Origin: Mytilus galloprovincialis
Taxonomy: Eukaryota; Mollusca; Bivalvia; Mytilida; Mytilidae
DNA: 64,000 nucleotides
Direction: 5' to 3'
Assembly (NCBI RefSeq): GCF_965363235.1
Contig: NC_134842.1
Coordinates: 31,062,958 to 31,126,957, forward strand
Shown: positions 1 through 9,931 of the stretch, piece after piece
How positions within the stretch are numbered: the stretch's first letter is position 1
Layout: the number at the start of each line of letters is the position of its first letter
The notes under the pieces: generated by a model
What the model was told of the DNA's origin: nothing
The model's input: only the letters and a program-made list of their open reading frames with translations
Database searches by the model: none
Translations under genes and position numbers: made by a program

Positions 1-42
1 TTTTTGAGAAATTTCTCTTTAATTTACTGTAAAATGACTTGA

Positions 43-115
43 GCGTGTAGGTGAATGTAATATCTTTGACTGGCTTGCTAGCTATCTGAAGCATGAAGTC
101 ATTATTAGGTTCTTC
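43..115 (+). repeat. Fragment of palindromic element, also seen at 51.6 kb
   Basis: This stretch matches 51560-51640 in the same orientation (shared words 'atgtaatatcttt', 'gcttgctagct', 'gaagtcatt', 'ttaggt'). The copy at 51.6 kb is one arm of a longer palindrome; here only one arm is visible. It lies in intron 2 of the left Cys-rich gene. Confidence 0.6.
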
Positions 116-225
116 AATAAACGGGATTTGAAAAAAAGTTTTTTTTATTGTGTACCTAAGTAGCTTATTCAAAATAAAATATTTTTGTTTGTATACAAAA
201 ATTATATACCAACATAGTATATTAC

Positions 226-1151
226 TGGATTTTTTAGTCCCAAGTGCCTGACAGCGTCCTTGAATCCTAAGGTCAAGAAATCTCTTTCCTAAAGGTCTAA
301 TTAAATTGATACAACATTCATTGGCAGCACAGTCTTTAGGTGAATTACATGGTGTTGAATCCGCCAGCTGTTATGTCATAATATCAAAATAAGGAGATGA
401 GTTACGATTGCCATTGAGATAATTTTCCACCAAAATTGAAATTAAGTGGATGTATGCACTTATATGTAACCGTAGATCGGTCATTAGCAATGAGAAACAC
501 CATTACCAAAGTCTTTAAAAACAGTTGTTATTATCCTTACTATTTATAGATGTAGTTTTACATTGTATCTTTTTAATTTGGAATAACATTTGTATGTGAC
601 TCGTCGAAAAATTTATTATAAACTGGGATATTATCAAATTCAATATTTTTATAAAGTCTCACCTTTTGTGCAAAGATAAATAAATTATTGATTTAATATT
701 TTTTTACAGCAAAACACTAAAGTTAATCAATACAGTAATATGAGTGCCGATAGAAGCAAAACAAAATACATTAAAATATATATAGATATAGGAAGATGTG
801 GTGTGAGTGCCAATGAGACAACTCTCCATACAAATAACAATTTAAAAAGTAAACCATTATAGGTTAAAGTACGGCCTTCAACACGGAGCCTTAGCTCACA
901 CCGAACAACAAGCTATAAAGGGCCCCAAAATTACTAGTGTAAAACCATTCAAACGGGAAAACCAACGGTCTAATCTATATAAACAAAACGAGAAACGAGA
1001 AACACGTATATATTACATAAACAAACGACAACTACTGTACATCAGATTCCTGACTTAGGACAGGTGCAAATATTTGCAGCGGGATTAAACGTTTTAATGG
1101 ATCCAAACCTTCTCCCTTTTTCTGAAACAATAGCATAACATCACAACAAAG

Positions 1152-1189
<38 letters not shown>

Positions 1190-2022
1190 ATACGATAAAA
1201 TATCAATTGGCAGACTTAACTCAATCAAAAAACGTATGATTAAACAATGAACGAATAAATTTGATCTGCGATATCTGAATACAAATGCACAGTTAATTAA
1301 ATATTAGAGACAAACATTCATAACAATAAAGATATAAACATGTGAAAGCTCTCTCACAGGCAAACAACCAATAACTGAAATATATAAGGGCATACACTAC
1401 AAGCACGGGGACACATTTTACTGCATCCACACAGCACGAGTAACAAACCCTGCAGTAAATAGATATATATGCACAGTAATAAAATTATCAGGTCCTTTTA
1501 CAATTGTGACTGATTTTTTTTTTTTTTTTTTTTGACATATAAACGTTTTATTCCTAAATATTTCCTGTGTACAATTACCTTAGTCGTACAGGATCAGGCT
1601 AAGGGTCCCTGTTTACAAATTGAAACCATCTATCCAGGGGAAATAGAAGGCAATAAAAAAAGTAGTCCACTTTTAACCTTGGATTTACATCTGGTTGATT
1701 GTGACTGATTAATTTTGTGGAATAAATTATATACAAATATTTTTTACAGTAAAACACAAAAACAAGCATTACAGAGACTACAGAAATACGATGGACGATA
1801 AAAGCTATATAAGATACATTAGAATAGATATACACAGTAATAAAACTATCAGGTCTTTTTTTACAATTGTGACTGATTAATTTTGTCGAATATAAAATCT
1901 TAACATGAACTGGTACCTATGCATTTTATTTTAGTGCTTACTTTATATGAAATTTTGAAAATTAAACTTACCACTGTCAAAACAAATACAGCAAAAATAC
2001 AATTAAAAGTTTTAAGCTCCAT
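226..2022 (-). CDS. Secreted Cys-rich prokineticin/astakine-like protein, copy A (exons 1-2; last exon outside window)
   Basis: Exon 1 (1972-2022) starts at an ATG and encodes the signal peptide MELKTFNCIFAVFVLTV, followed by donor GTAAGT. Exon 2 (226-367) follows acceptor CAG and encodes LADSTPCNSPKDCAANECC onward to a GRC motif, ending in phase 1 before a GTAATA donor. Both exons have exactly the lengths (51 and 142 bp) and phases of copy B at 4574-6445, and most residues are identical, so the genes are tandem paralogues. The C-terminal exon must lie left of base 1. The spacing C-x5-C-x5-CC...C recalls prokineticin, astakine and Dickkopf colipase-fold proteins, which are secreted ligands; that assignment is by cysteine pattern only. 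Intron 1 (368-1971) carries a mussel repeat, a 37-base A run and a 20-base T run. No defect is seen in the visible exons. Confidence 0.68.
786..1150 (+). repeat. Mussel interspersed repeat family R1
   Basis: It contains 'gtgtgagtgccaatgagac', then 'acggccttcaacacggagcc', 'ctataaagggcccc' and 'cctgacttaggacaggtgc'. From memory these words are very abundant in Mytilus sequence. Related fragments lie near 2160, 6600, 20340, 21905, 25560, 26770 and 53690. No coding capacity is seen. The element lies in intron 1 of copy A. Confidence 0.8.
1152..1188 (+). repeat. Poly(A) tract, 37 bases
   Basis: An unbroken run of A directly follows the R1 repeat, so it may be the element's tail or slippage at it. 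Confidence 0.9.
1478..1885 (+). repeat. Direct repeat pair around a T run
   Basis: The words 'cagtaataaaa-tatcaggt' and 'acaattgtgactgatt' occur at 1478-1515 and again at 1829-1880, and 'ttgtgactgattaattttgt' recurs at 1700. A 20-base T run sits at 1514-1533. A related block at 690-790 resembles 1735-1835. This looks like local duplication inside intron 1 of copy A. Confidence 0.6.
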
Positions 2023-2059
2023 AACAATAAAACGAGATTTGGTCTATAACGTAGAAAAG

Positions 2060-2071
2060 CAGATAAGAAAG
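2060..2071 (-). promoter_or_regulatory. GATA-type site shared by both Cys-rich gene copies
   Basis: The minus strand reads CTTTCTTATCTG, 38-49 bases upstream of the copy A start codon. The identical 12 bases occur 28-39 bases upstream of the copy B start codon. TTATCT is the complement of AGATAA, the GATA-factor core. Surrounding sequence is also conserved between the copies, so the match partly reflects recent duplication. Confidence 0.4.
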
Positions 2072-2159
2072 ATCAGTTGGGACAAATAAATTTTATTGAC
2101 AATAGACATGGCGTTCACAAGTACGTTCCAATAACAAGGTTACACGATGTAGTATGTCT

Positions 2160-2280
2160 ATCAATAAAGACCAAAGGACGCCGGTGTGAAGGTGAACCGT
2201 ACGGCCTTTAACAATGAGCAAAACATATACAACATAGTACCGGCATTACAAATGTGAAACAATTAATACAATTAACACGT
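2160..2280 (+). repeat. R1 family fragment upstream of copy A
   Basis: The words 'gtgaaggtgaaccgtacggc' and 'tttaacaatgagcaaaac' match the block at 6600-6680 upstream of copy B. The tandem duplication therefore included the upstream flank and this repeat. Confidence 0.6.
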
Positions 2281-2940
2281 TAAAACCAACTAATTAAATG
2301 TTAAAACAATAATCGAAAACCAATATCGGAAACATCAACAAACGAGAAATATATTTTTGAAGTTAGAAATGTGTCAGGCATTTCCCACTTTTCATTACTA
2401 ATTCATTTTTTTAACGTTTATACCATTAGTATCTTCTATGCGTTTCAACGGATTATGATTTCGTTTTATTTACACTCGTGGCTGCAGTATTTTGCCTTGG
2501 AGAACGTGAAGCTCGAATCTTTGACATCTTTTGCATACACGATGATTATCTTTAGCTTTGACAACAATTGTTTGACATGGCGTTCTTAATTTGTACAAGT
2601 AAAACACTTATACATATCGTACATAACATATGTGCAATAGCTAAAGAAGCCTATGAAAAATAAGTAAATAATATACATGTCTAATTTCCACTTTTTTTGT
2701 TTCTTTAAAGTAGGTAAATTTTATCAAACTAACCAGACATTGGAATATTTAAAAGCAACAATGCTAGTATCCTACTATCCTATTATGAAATATCTACGGT
2801 CTCCATGTGGTTGTTTTTAACCTATCATATTCGTAGAAATGTAAAGGAGATAAGATAAATAGATAAATACGACATATTCATCACACATTATATTTATAAT
2901 TACTCTAAATAACAGCACAACAATGTTAATTATGCAAAGC
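2281..2940. other. Intergenic AT-rich stretch, nothing recognised
   Basis: There is no supported exon, RNA gene or repeat that I can name. The short open frames here look like chance. Confidence 0.6.
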
Positions 2941-2942
2941 GG

Positions 2943-3060
2943 AAGCGAATTGTTTGTTTTTCCCTCGCCTGGATTCTAACTATTGTGATATTGGGACAAC
3001 CATGCCGACACAATGTCCAGCGCTCTATACCACACGGCTACCTAGACTAAACTGCCTGCC
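2943..3060 (-). repeat. tRNA-derived SINE, degraded
   Basis: On the minus strand a box A-like 'gtgtggtatagagcgctgg' is followed by a degenerate box B 'gttagaatcca' and then 'ggcgagggaaaaacaaa'. The same tail follows the tRNA-like head at 36318-36415 ('ggcgagggaagaacaaa'), so both belong to one family. This copy is older and its box B has drifted. Confidence 0.55.
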
Positions 3061-3289
3061 TAGTGTTTCTATTCATAGTCAGTTAAAACTAGACCTGTCA
3101 AGGTTTTGTCAATTTTATCAAAGTAATCGAACTTTTCAGCGCTAAGCGTTATTGTGTTTGTCAACTAAAGGTGGTACCTGACACTACAGGGAGATAACAC
3201 TGTACAATGAATTTTATGAAAATTAAACGAGTCAAATTGATTTTAGTTAAGGTGTTGGGTACAACCTTAACCTCATTAATTAGCGCTAA

Positions 3290-4130
3290 CTGTATTATAC
3301 TTCCGGTTCCCCAATTTACAGGACCTATAATATTAATTTGTGTATTTGTTCTCGTCCTTAACGTGCCTGGGATATTTCTAGCTTGACGTAAAACAAACAA
3401 TCATTTTATCATTCAATATAAAATTGAAAAATGCATTTGTATAAAATAGGGTATGATGAATTAGGCAAATCAGAAGAAATAAGAAGAAACTTAATATCTT
3501 TAAAGTCATATGAAACGAGTGACTGGTGAAAAATAATGTTTATCTAGTTCTTGAACCAATGCATGTATATATTATAAACTCAGTCTTCTGTGTACGATTA
3601 AATCATTTTTTACGCAAAAATATCGTATAATCGTTTTTTTTTCTCTCTGTCTGTTATAAATTGCAAATATGACCGCTCATCATTAATTGACGTGTTTTGA
3701 AGCCGTAGTTTACCGATTGTCACCCTATTAAAAACAATCAACAAAGAAGCATGGATATTGAGCACGTGTATAACATGAACAGTCAGATAATAGTTTATTT
3801 CAGTGACAGATCCATGCGTAATGCGATCACAGGATTTTTACGAGGGGGTCACGCTAAGGTCACTTTGAATGCGGAAAATATGTCGGCGAATTGCTTCCTG
3901 GAAGCAAGCAATTAAAAAAAGTAAACTTCTTCTAATGGGAACAAATGAAAAAAAATTCCTCAGAAAAAAGTATATGTACATAAGTTTAACATGTTTAATA
4001 ATGACATCTATCCATTTTGTTATGCATATTTTTTTAATTTGAGGTTTCAATTGACTTTGATATAAAAATTGATAACAATAATCTAAAAACCCTGAAACGG
4101 ATCTCAAATATGGAATACACTATTCTACCA
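3290..4130 (+). repeat. Complex repeat block, copy 1 (partner at 12.4-13.6 kb)
   Basis: The part 3335-3495 matches 12472-12632 in direct orientation ('gttctcgtccttaac', 'gaagaaactta'). The part 3495-3940 matches 13135-13565 in inverted orientation ('gaaacgagtgact', 'ggtaaactacggcttcaaaa', 'catgcttctttgttga'). The part 4075-4125 matches 12745-12795 directly ('aaacggatctc'). The 3290-3410 portion also belongs to a third family member at 24590-24755. No coding capacity is recognised. Confidence 0.7.
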
Positions 4131-4573
4131 TCATAATGGTCGACTATACAAATGCCATTTAAAAAATGATAGTCTCAAAATTAAGAAATAATAAATGTTC
4201 AACATGTTGATTTGGTAAATTTATTTCATGTGTGCAACATATCATGCTACTACGGATCTGTACAATAACCTGAAAACAGAAAAAAAGGAAGTTTTAATAT
4301 TCAAAGCGTGTACTTATTTTATATTAAAAAAAAAGACTGAAGGAATAATGCTAGTTATGAGGTGAGGTAAATGTACACAAATAAAGTTGAAATTATCAAA
4401 AATAATATGTGCCTGAAAAAAGAAGTTCTAGATTCATCAAGAACATAGCAAACATTGACCGTAGGCTTTCATTTTTCCCTTGAAAACATTTTATTAAATT
4501 TGAATTCGTGTATGCTTTGTATGCCTTTGGCAGTCTTCTTGAAATGTTACCCGAAAATTGGGATCTACACATT

Positions 4574-6445
4574 TCACTTCCATTCATAAGTATACACACC
4601 TAGTTCTCCAAGAGGCATATCATAAATACCTCTTCCTTTACATATTAATGGTGAGCTACATGGGCATCCAAATACCAGTTGAGCTGGTGGTTGTGATGCT
4701 GAACCATATCTAACGTAACATTCTAAAATGACATATTGTAAATGTACACAAAACATTCTAGTAAAATTACATTTTATTAATTTGCACCAACTTTTTTAAA
4801 TTATAAAGTAAATGAATAAAACCTTGTTTCCTGTGTTGGCTTCTTCCTTGTATTTTCAAAAAAGGATAAAAAGGGAAACAAAATTGAATTTTTAATCTTT
4901 CGATACTGTTACTGATACTATTTACCGGGTTTGTAATAACATGAGCCACACGACAGGATCTGCTTACACCTGAGATCACCCCCAGTTTTTGGTGGGTTCA
5001 TGTTGCTCAGTCTTTAATTTTCTATGTTGTTTCTTGTGTACTTTACTTGTCTGTTTGTCTTTTTCGTTTTTAGACATGGCGCTGTCAGTTTATTTTCGAT
5101 TTATCAATGTGACTGTTCCTCTAGAATCTTTCATCCCTCTTTTACGCTAATCTTTGCCGAAAAAAAGATAAAAAGAATTAAATGATTTGAATACATTTAT
5201 ATTTATAATATTTTAAGGAAATGTATTTGCAACTGTTTAATGCAACTCCCAGTGCAATGCAGATTGATGACAAATTTTTTCACAACAGCAGCACCGTTGC
5301 TTTTGAGTGTGTTCAGAAGAAAATGAAATGTATCGATCTATTTGCTAAATTCTATGAATAAAACTTTCTGTAAAAACGTTTTCCATTATTTCACGTTCAC
5401 GTTCAATTGCACCTATATGTCATCTATGTCTTCAATAAAGATTGATTGATTCTTTGGTGTATAACGTCACTTTCAACACGATTGAACTATTTCGTGGCGA
5501 TCAGTTTTAATTGGTTGAGGAAGTCGGAGTTCCCGGAGAGAACAACCGACCTTCGGTTGGACAACTGACATTCCTAGTCAATTACGAATAGATTCGAGAG
5601 CCCCAGCCTGTCCAGTGTGGATCCCAACTCACAGCCTCAGTGTTAACTGGTTAGTTGTACAGTTGTTGAAATACTTAGACTACTAGGCAACCGAAGCCCC
5701 GGGTCTATTCAATAAAGGATTGCTGATATATTTATATATTTTTCGTAAAATTACATATTTAAAATCAAATGTTTTTGTTTGTATAGGTGTTATACCACTA
5801 ACTCATAGTATTTCACATCCGGTTGCATACGAAAAAGGGTAGAAAAATATTTTTTGTTTTGAATTTGATAGTTGTAAGAATTTAATCCTACATTTCGTTG
5901 CATTGACAAAGGGGTAAAAAGTTTGATTGGTTATCTTCAAATGATGGTTAAGAGGTTATATACAATGACATGTTTTTAAAATTTTGTCTGTTTTACTGAA
6001 TAGGATAAAACTTTACGCATACCAAGTATGTCTTTTATTACACAAATTATATATATATATATACAAACATATTATTTTACCTGATATTTCAGTTCCAAGT
6101 TGTTGACAGCGTCCTTGCATCCCAAGGTCAACAAATCTCTTTCCATCAGGTTTCATTAGATTGATACAGCATTCATTAGCAGCACAGTCTTTTGGCGAAT
6201 TACATGGCGTTGGAACTGCCAGCTGTTATGAAATAATATTGAAAAAATCACAATAGATCAACGAGGCAAGATCTACTGTTTTGATTTTCACATGAGACCG
6301 ATTTTTTGTGTTGAATTTAGGATCATCACGTCTATTGACACCTACTCAAGGAATTTCACTTCCTTTTTTATGAACGTTGTAACACAATACTCACAACTGC
6401 CAAAAAGCACACTGCAAATATGCAAAGAGAAGATTTGAGCTCCAT
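4574..6445 (-). CDS. Secreted Cys-rich prokineticin/astakine-like protein, copy B (complete)
   Basis: Three exons join in frame to 342 bp (113 aa): 6395-6445 (signal peptide MELKSSLCIFAVCFLAV, donor GTGAGT), 6081-6222 (acceptor ACAG, donor GTAAAA, phase 1) and 4574-4722 (acceptor TTTTAG, stop TGA). The mature chain has nine cysteines: TPCNSPKDCAANECC, then GRC, then ECY, then GCPCSSPLICKG. CC followed by a late CPC-x5-C is the signature spacing of the prokineticin/MIT/astakine colipase fold, so an extracellular signalling or immune role is plausible, but sequence alone does not show it. The length fits that family. The ATG was chosen because it opens a good signal peptide and is conserved in copy A. 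'tattatata' lies only 13-21 bases upstream of the ATG, too close for a TATA box serving this start. Confidence 0.75.
4930..5150 (+). repeat. Mussel interspersed repeat family R2
   Basis: It contains 'gttgctcagtctttaatttt', 'tttttagacatggcgctgtc' and 'agtttattttcgatttat'. Relatives occur at 15950, 43470, 44030, 44920, 48010 and 52100, some inverted. It is non-coding and lies in intron 2 of copy B. Confidence 0.7.
5500..5705 (-). repeat. tRNA-like SINE or related repeat, degraded
   Basis: The minus strand begins 'ggggcttcggttgcctagta' (box A-like) and about 70 bases later has 'gtgagttgggatccac' (box B-like). The rest, with 'gaacaaccgaccttcggttg' on the plus strand, resembles a mussel repeat I recall. 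The weak box B makes the tRNA origin tentative. Confidence 0.4.
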
Positions 6446-6457
6446 AACAAATATGTC

Positions 6458-6484
6458 TATTATATAGAACAACAGATAAGAAAG
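6458..6484 (-). promoter_or_regulatory. Upstream block of copy B: AT-rich box plus GATA-type site
   Basis: The minus strand carries CTTTCTTATCTG (6473-6484), identical to the block upstream of copy A, and then TATATAATA (6458-6466). In copy A the AT-rich box reads ACGTTATAG, so only the GATA-type element is fully conserved. Confidence 0.4.
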
Positions 6485-6589
6485 GTCTGTTGACACAAAT
6501 TACTGTTCTTGTCTATAAACATAGCGTTCACAATTACGTTCGAAATAAAGATTAGAAGATGTTGTATGAAGAACAGTGGTAATGATGTA

Positions 6590-7035
6590 ACTATCAATAA
6601 AGATCAAAGGTCGTCGATGTGAAGGTCACAGTACGGTCTTCAACAATGAGAAATATCCATACCGCATAGTAAGCCATAAAAGGTCCCGACACTACATATA
6701 TACTGACTGACCTTAAAAACGCAACCCTCATTTTGTATATATTATTTTTAACAAATCATGTTTGATCCTCATACACCTACTAATATGAGGCCATACTTCT
6801 TTCTCTTTAGAAGAAATCAACATCTGACTCACCTGTGATTATTGAACATACAAGATTATTGAAGTCGAACAAATTTCATTATCACTGAACTAGTATATAT
6901 ATTTGTTTAGGGGCCGGCTGAAGGACGCCTCCGGGTACGGGAATTTCTCACTGCATTGAAGACCTGTTGGTGACCTTCTGCTGTTGTCTGCTCTATGGTC
7001 GGGTTGTTGTCTCGGTGACACATTCCCCATTTCCA
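6590..7035 (+). repeat. R1-related repeat fragments
   Basis: 6600-6700 matches the flank of copy A ('gtgaaggtcacagtacggtc'). 6905-7035 carries 'ggctgaaggacgcctccgg' and 'ctatggtcgggttgttgtct', which matches 50540-50650 and, inverted, 9190-9290. The part between is unassigned. Confidence 0.55.
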
Positions 7036-7254
7036 TTCTCAATTTTATTCTGAAAGCGAAATTTGGAACCCGTAAAAGATTTTGTCAGTTTTGTTTTCTT
7101 TGTGAAACAGTTCTTTCCATCCTTGGCCACACTTAAATCAGTTGAAAAATGATGCATCTCTATATTGCCTGCCATAACTGTTTCCCATAAACCGAACTGC
7201 CAAAGAATCGACGGCAGAAAAACCTTTAAAGTTCTAAGGTTTCAACCGCATAAT

Positions 7255-7920
7255 TGCCAAACCCAATTGTTATGGGTGGAACAACGGCAAAATCAGAAGG
7301 TGTAAATAAAGGCAACAGTAGTATACCGCTGTTCAAACTCATAAATCCATGGACAAAAAAAACAAAATCGGGATAACAAACTAAAACTGAGGGAAACGCA
7401 TAAATATAAGAGGAGAACAACGACACAACACTACAATGTAACACACACAGAAACGGACCAAGCATCAGACAAAATCCCACGAGAATAACAAATATAACAT
7501 CAAAATCAAATACATGAATTAAGGATAGACAAGTACCGTGACACGTCTTATCGCAATGTCAATTTACACTCAAAAATAAGAGAAAGCAAACGACGCAACG
7601 TTAAATTGTAACACACACAGAAACGAACTATAATATAACAATGGCCATATTCCTGACTTTGTAAGACATTTTTAAAGGAAAACATGGTGGGTTGAACCTG
7701 GTTTTGTGGTATGCCTCGCACTTTAATGGCAATATTAAATATAACATTGAAATGACAACTTAATATTACAGGACTACAATACAAATAAATAGGAGAACGT
7801 ATTAGACAAAGAAACACATGATTAATGAATAACAAAAAGCATCAGGTTTAAAATTTAATACGCCAAAAACGCGCCTCGTCCACACAAGACTCACCAGTGA
7901 CGCCCAGATATAAAAGATCG
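7255..7920 (+). repeat. Long mussel interspersed repeat family R4
   Basis: It contains 'gtataccgctgttcaaactc', 'aaactgagggaaacgcataa', 'tgtaacacacacagaaac' twice (7437 and 7608) and 'acgcgcctcgtccacacaag'. I recall this element as common in Mytilus. The open frames on its minus strand are not conserved proteins. The repeated 'cacacacagaaacg' phrase shows internal duplication. Confidence 0.65.
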
Positions 7921-9060
7921 AAAGCGTAAAAAGTACAAATTTGTAGAGCAGTTGAAAAAGTTTGTGTCAAATACGGCTAAGTTTTTATGCTTGGGATAGA
8001 ACAGAACCCAAAACATGCCAAACAGAATTGGTAGACCTTTCTGACAATGATTTACATGCAGTCGTTGCTTTTGACGGTGACACGTTCATTGGTAAGGGGA
8101 AAACCAGGGTTTCAGTGTAAACCATATGATATGAACATACATGGTATAGACGTCGCGCAAGATACTGGTGACAATTTGAAGGTGATTCGAGAAAAATCGG
8201 CGAAAAGGCTAACTGTCCGTTTAGGACGCAACAATTTGCAGAATCGCTAAATAATTTTCGTTACCCAATCTAATGGCAACAAAATATCTGTTTTTCATGA
8301 TATTTTTTTCACGAATAGGTTTCAATTTGAAGCGCTAAATTTTATGAAATAGGCAATTTTGCCGTGTAATGCGTAACATTGAACATTGAGATCTCCAAAC
8401 ATTTTTGAGAATGAAATATGGATTGAGTAGCCAAAGGTAGTTCTCATTTGGAAGGAATTAAGAACCATATGTAAAGTTTTGAATTACATAATTTTACTTA
8501 CATATATGACGTCATAGCAACTTTTTGATCTTGTAATGGTGACAAATAATCTAGACTCCAACTGCAAACTTTGAAGATCAAATTCATATACTGAAGGTAA
8601 TTTTAAAAGGATATCGTTTATATTTATAATTTATAAATTACAAACATTTCTGTTTAAATTGGTACCAAACTTTTTGAGTTTACTTGTTTTAAAAAAAAAC
8701 TATTGAAAAAATTTAAAATCAGAAAAAATGTCCCGTATCATCTGAAATCCAAACAAATATTCCATTTTGACGATTTCGGGATCTACGATGTATCGCGATT
8801 AAATCAGAAGAAAAATACTGATACAGATTTCAAAAATTACAACAAATACTGAACATGATAATATAAATACTGGCTGTTTTTATATTTTATCCTTTTCGCA
8901 AATAAAGAAAAGAAAAATCAGAAAAAATGTCCAATGAGACAAAAAACGTCGAAAAATAATGAAACGTCATATTTCACACAGAGTCAATACGCAAAAGAAA
9001 TTATAAGAAGAACTTGTAAAGAATCGATCTCCAAACATGAAACGATATGGGCATGTTTTT
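7921..9060. other. Intergenic AT-rich stretch, nothing recognised
   Basis: There is no supported gene. Around 8680-8950 poly(A)-rich phrases such as 'atcagaaaaaatgtcc' occur twice (8718 and 8918), a weak hint of an old repeat. Confidence 0.5.
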
Positions 9061-9063
9061 GCC

Positions 9064-9644
9064 TTAGGGAGCTTCCATTTGATTTTTAAGGGGGGGGGGG
9101 GGCTAGAATGAAATTTGAAAAAGAGGGAGGACAGGGGTTTTGAGTGTAAAAAAAAGGCAGACAGGAGTTTCGAGTAAAAAAATAATGAATAAGAATGGAA
9201 ACGGGGAATATGTCAAAGAGATAACAACCCGACCAAAACGTAGAAAACAGCTCAAGGCCACCAATGGGTCTTCAACATGCGAGAAATCCCGCACCCAGGG
9301 GAGGTCTTGAGTAGGCCCCGAAATCCTAATGTATACTAGATCAAGAAAATGGACGCCACTCTTCACTTCGAAACACAGAGATGAACTAAAAGTAAAAAAA
9401 TATAAAAGACTAACAAAAGCTATAGGTACCTGACTTAGGACAGGCGCGAACTGCGGTGGGGTTAAAAGGGCAGGATGAGCAGTTGGCAAACAAACCCAGG
9501 ATAAACTTGTAAAAAAAGGCAGGACCAAATATAGTGAAAATAAAAAGGCAGGACCGAGATAACAACTAAAAAAAATGCCGGACAAAATTTTTCATCCTAG
9601 CACCCCCCCCCCCCCCGCATTAAAATCAAATGGTTGCTCCCTTA
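9064..9644. mobile_element. MITE with poly-G/poly-C inner termini and TTA target duplication
   Basis: The terminal inverted repeats are GGGAGCTTCCATTTGATTTT at 9067 and its near complement ending GCTCCC at 9641, each leading inward into a homopolymer (G run at 9091-9102, C run at 9603-9616). TTA flanks both ends directly (9064-9066 and 9642-9644), as expected for PIF/Harbinger-type insertion. The interior holds R1-like sequence on the minus strand and no transposase, so the element is non-autonomous. The open frame inside it is not a gene. Confidence 0.75.
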
Positions 9645-9931
9645 ATGAAATAAAAATATTATTCTATATTAAAATTCGTAAAAAATTATTTGACTTTAGG
9701 AAGTTCTGGAACAATCTAAAAGAAGAGTTACCATATTAGATAATTTTCGTAGACAAAACAAGAGGCACCAATCCCTTCAAACAACCGAAATGATCTCTGG
9801 TGTTTCAGGAGAATGATTAGTTCCAAAAAAATAAAACACGAGACAAAAAAGACTCATATTTAATTATTGAATGTATTTATAAACCAACAATCAATTAAAA
9901 TAATCGGACTTAAAAAAATCAGACCAAAATT

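Noticed and set aside
6458-6466. TATA box for the Cys-rich gene copy B
   Set aside because: It is only 13-21 bases upstream of the start codon, so a TSS 30 bases downstream would fall within the coding sequence; copy A lacks it.
9103-9585. 160-codon open frame on the minus strand
   Set aside because: It lies wholly inside the TTA-flanked MITE, across R1-type repeat sequence, and its hydrophobic, Phe/Leu-rich product comes from purine-rich repeat read backwards.
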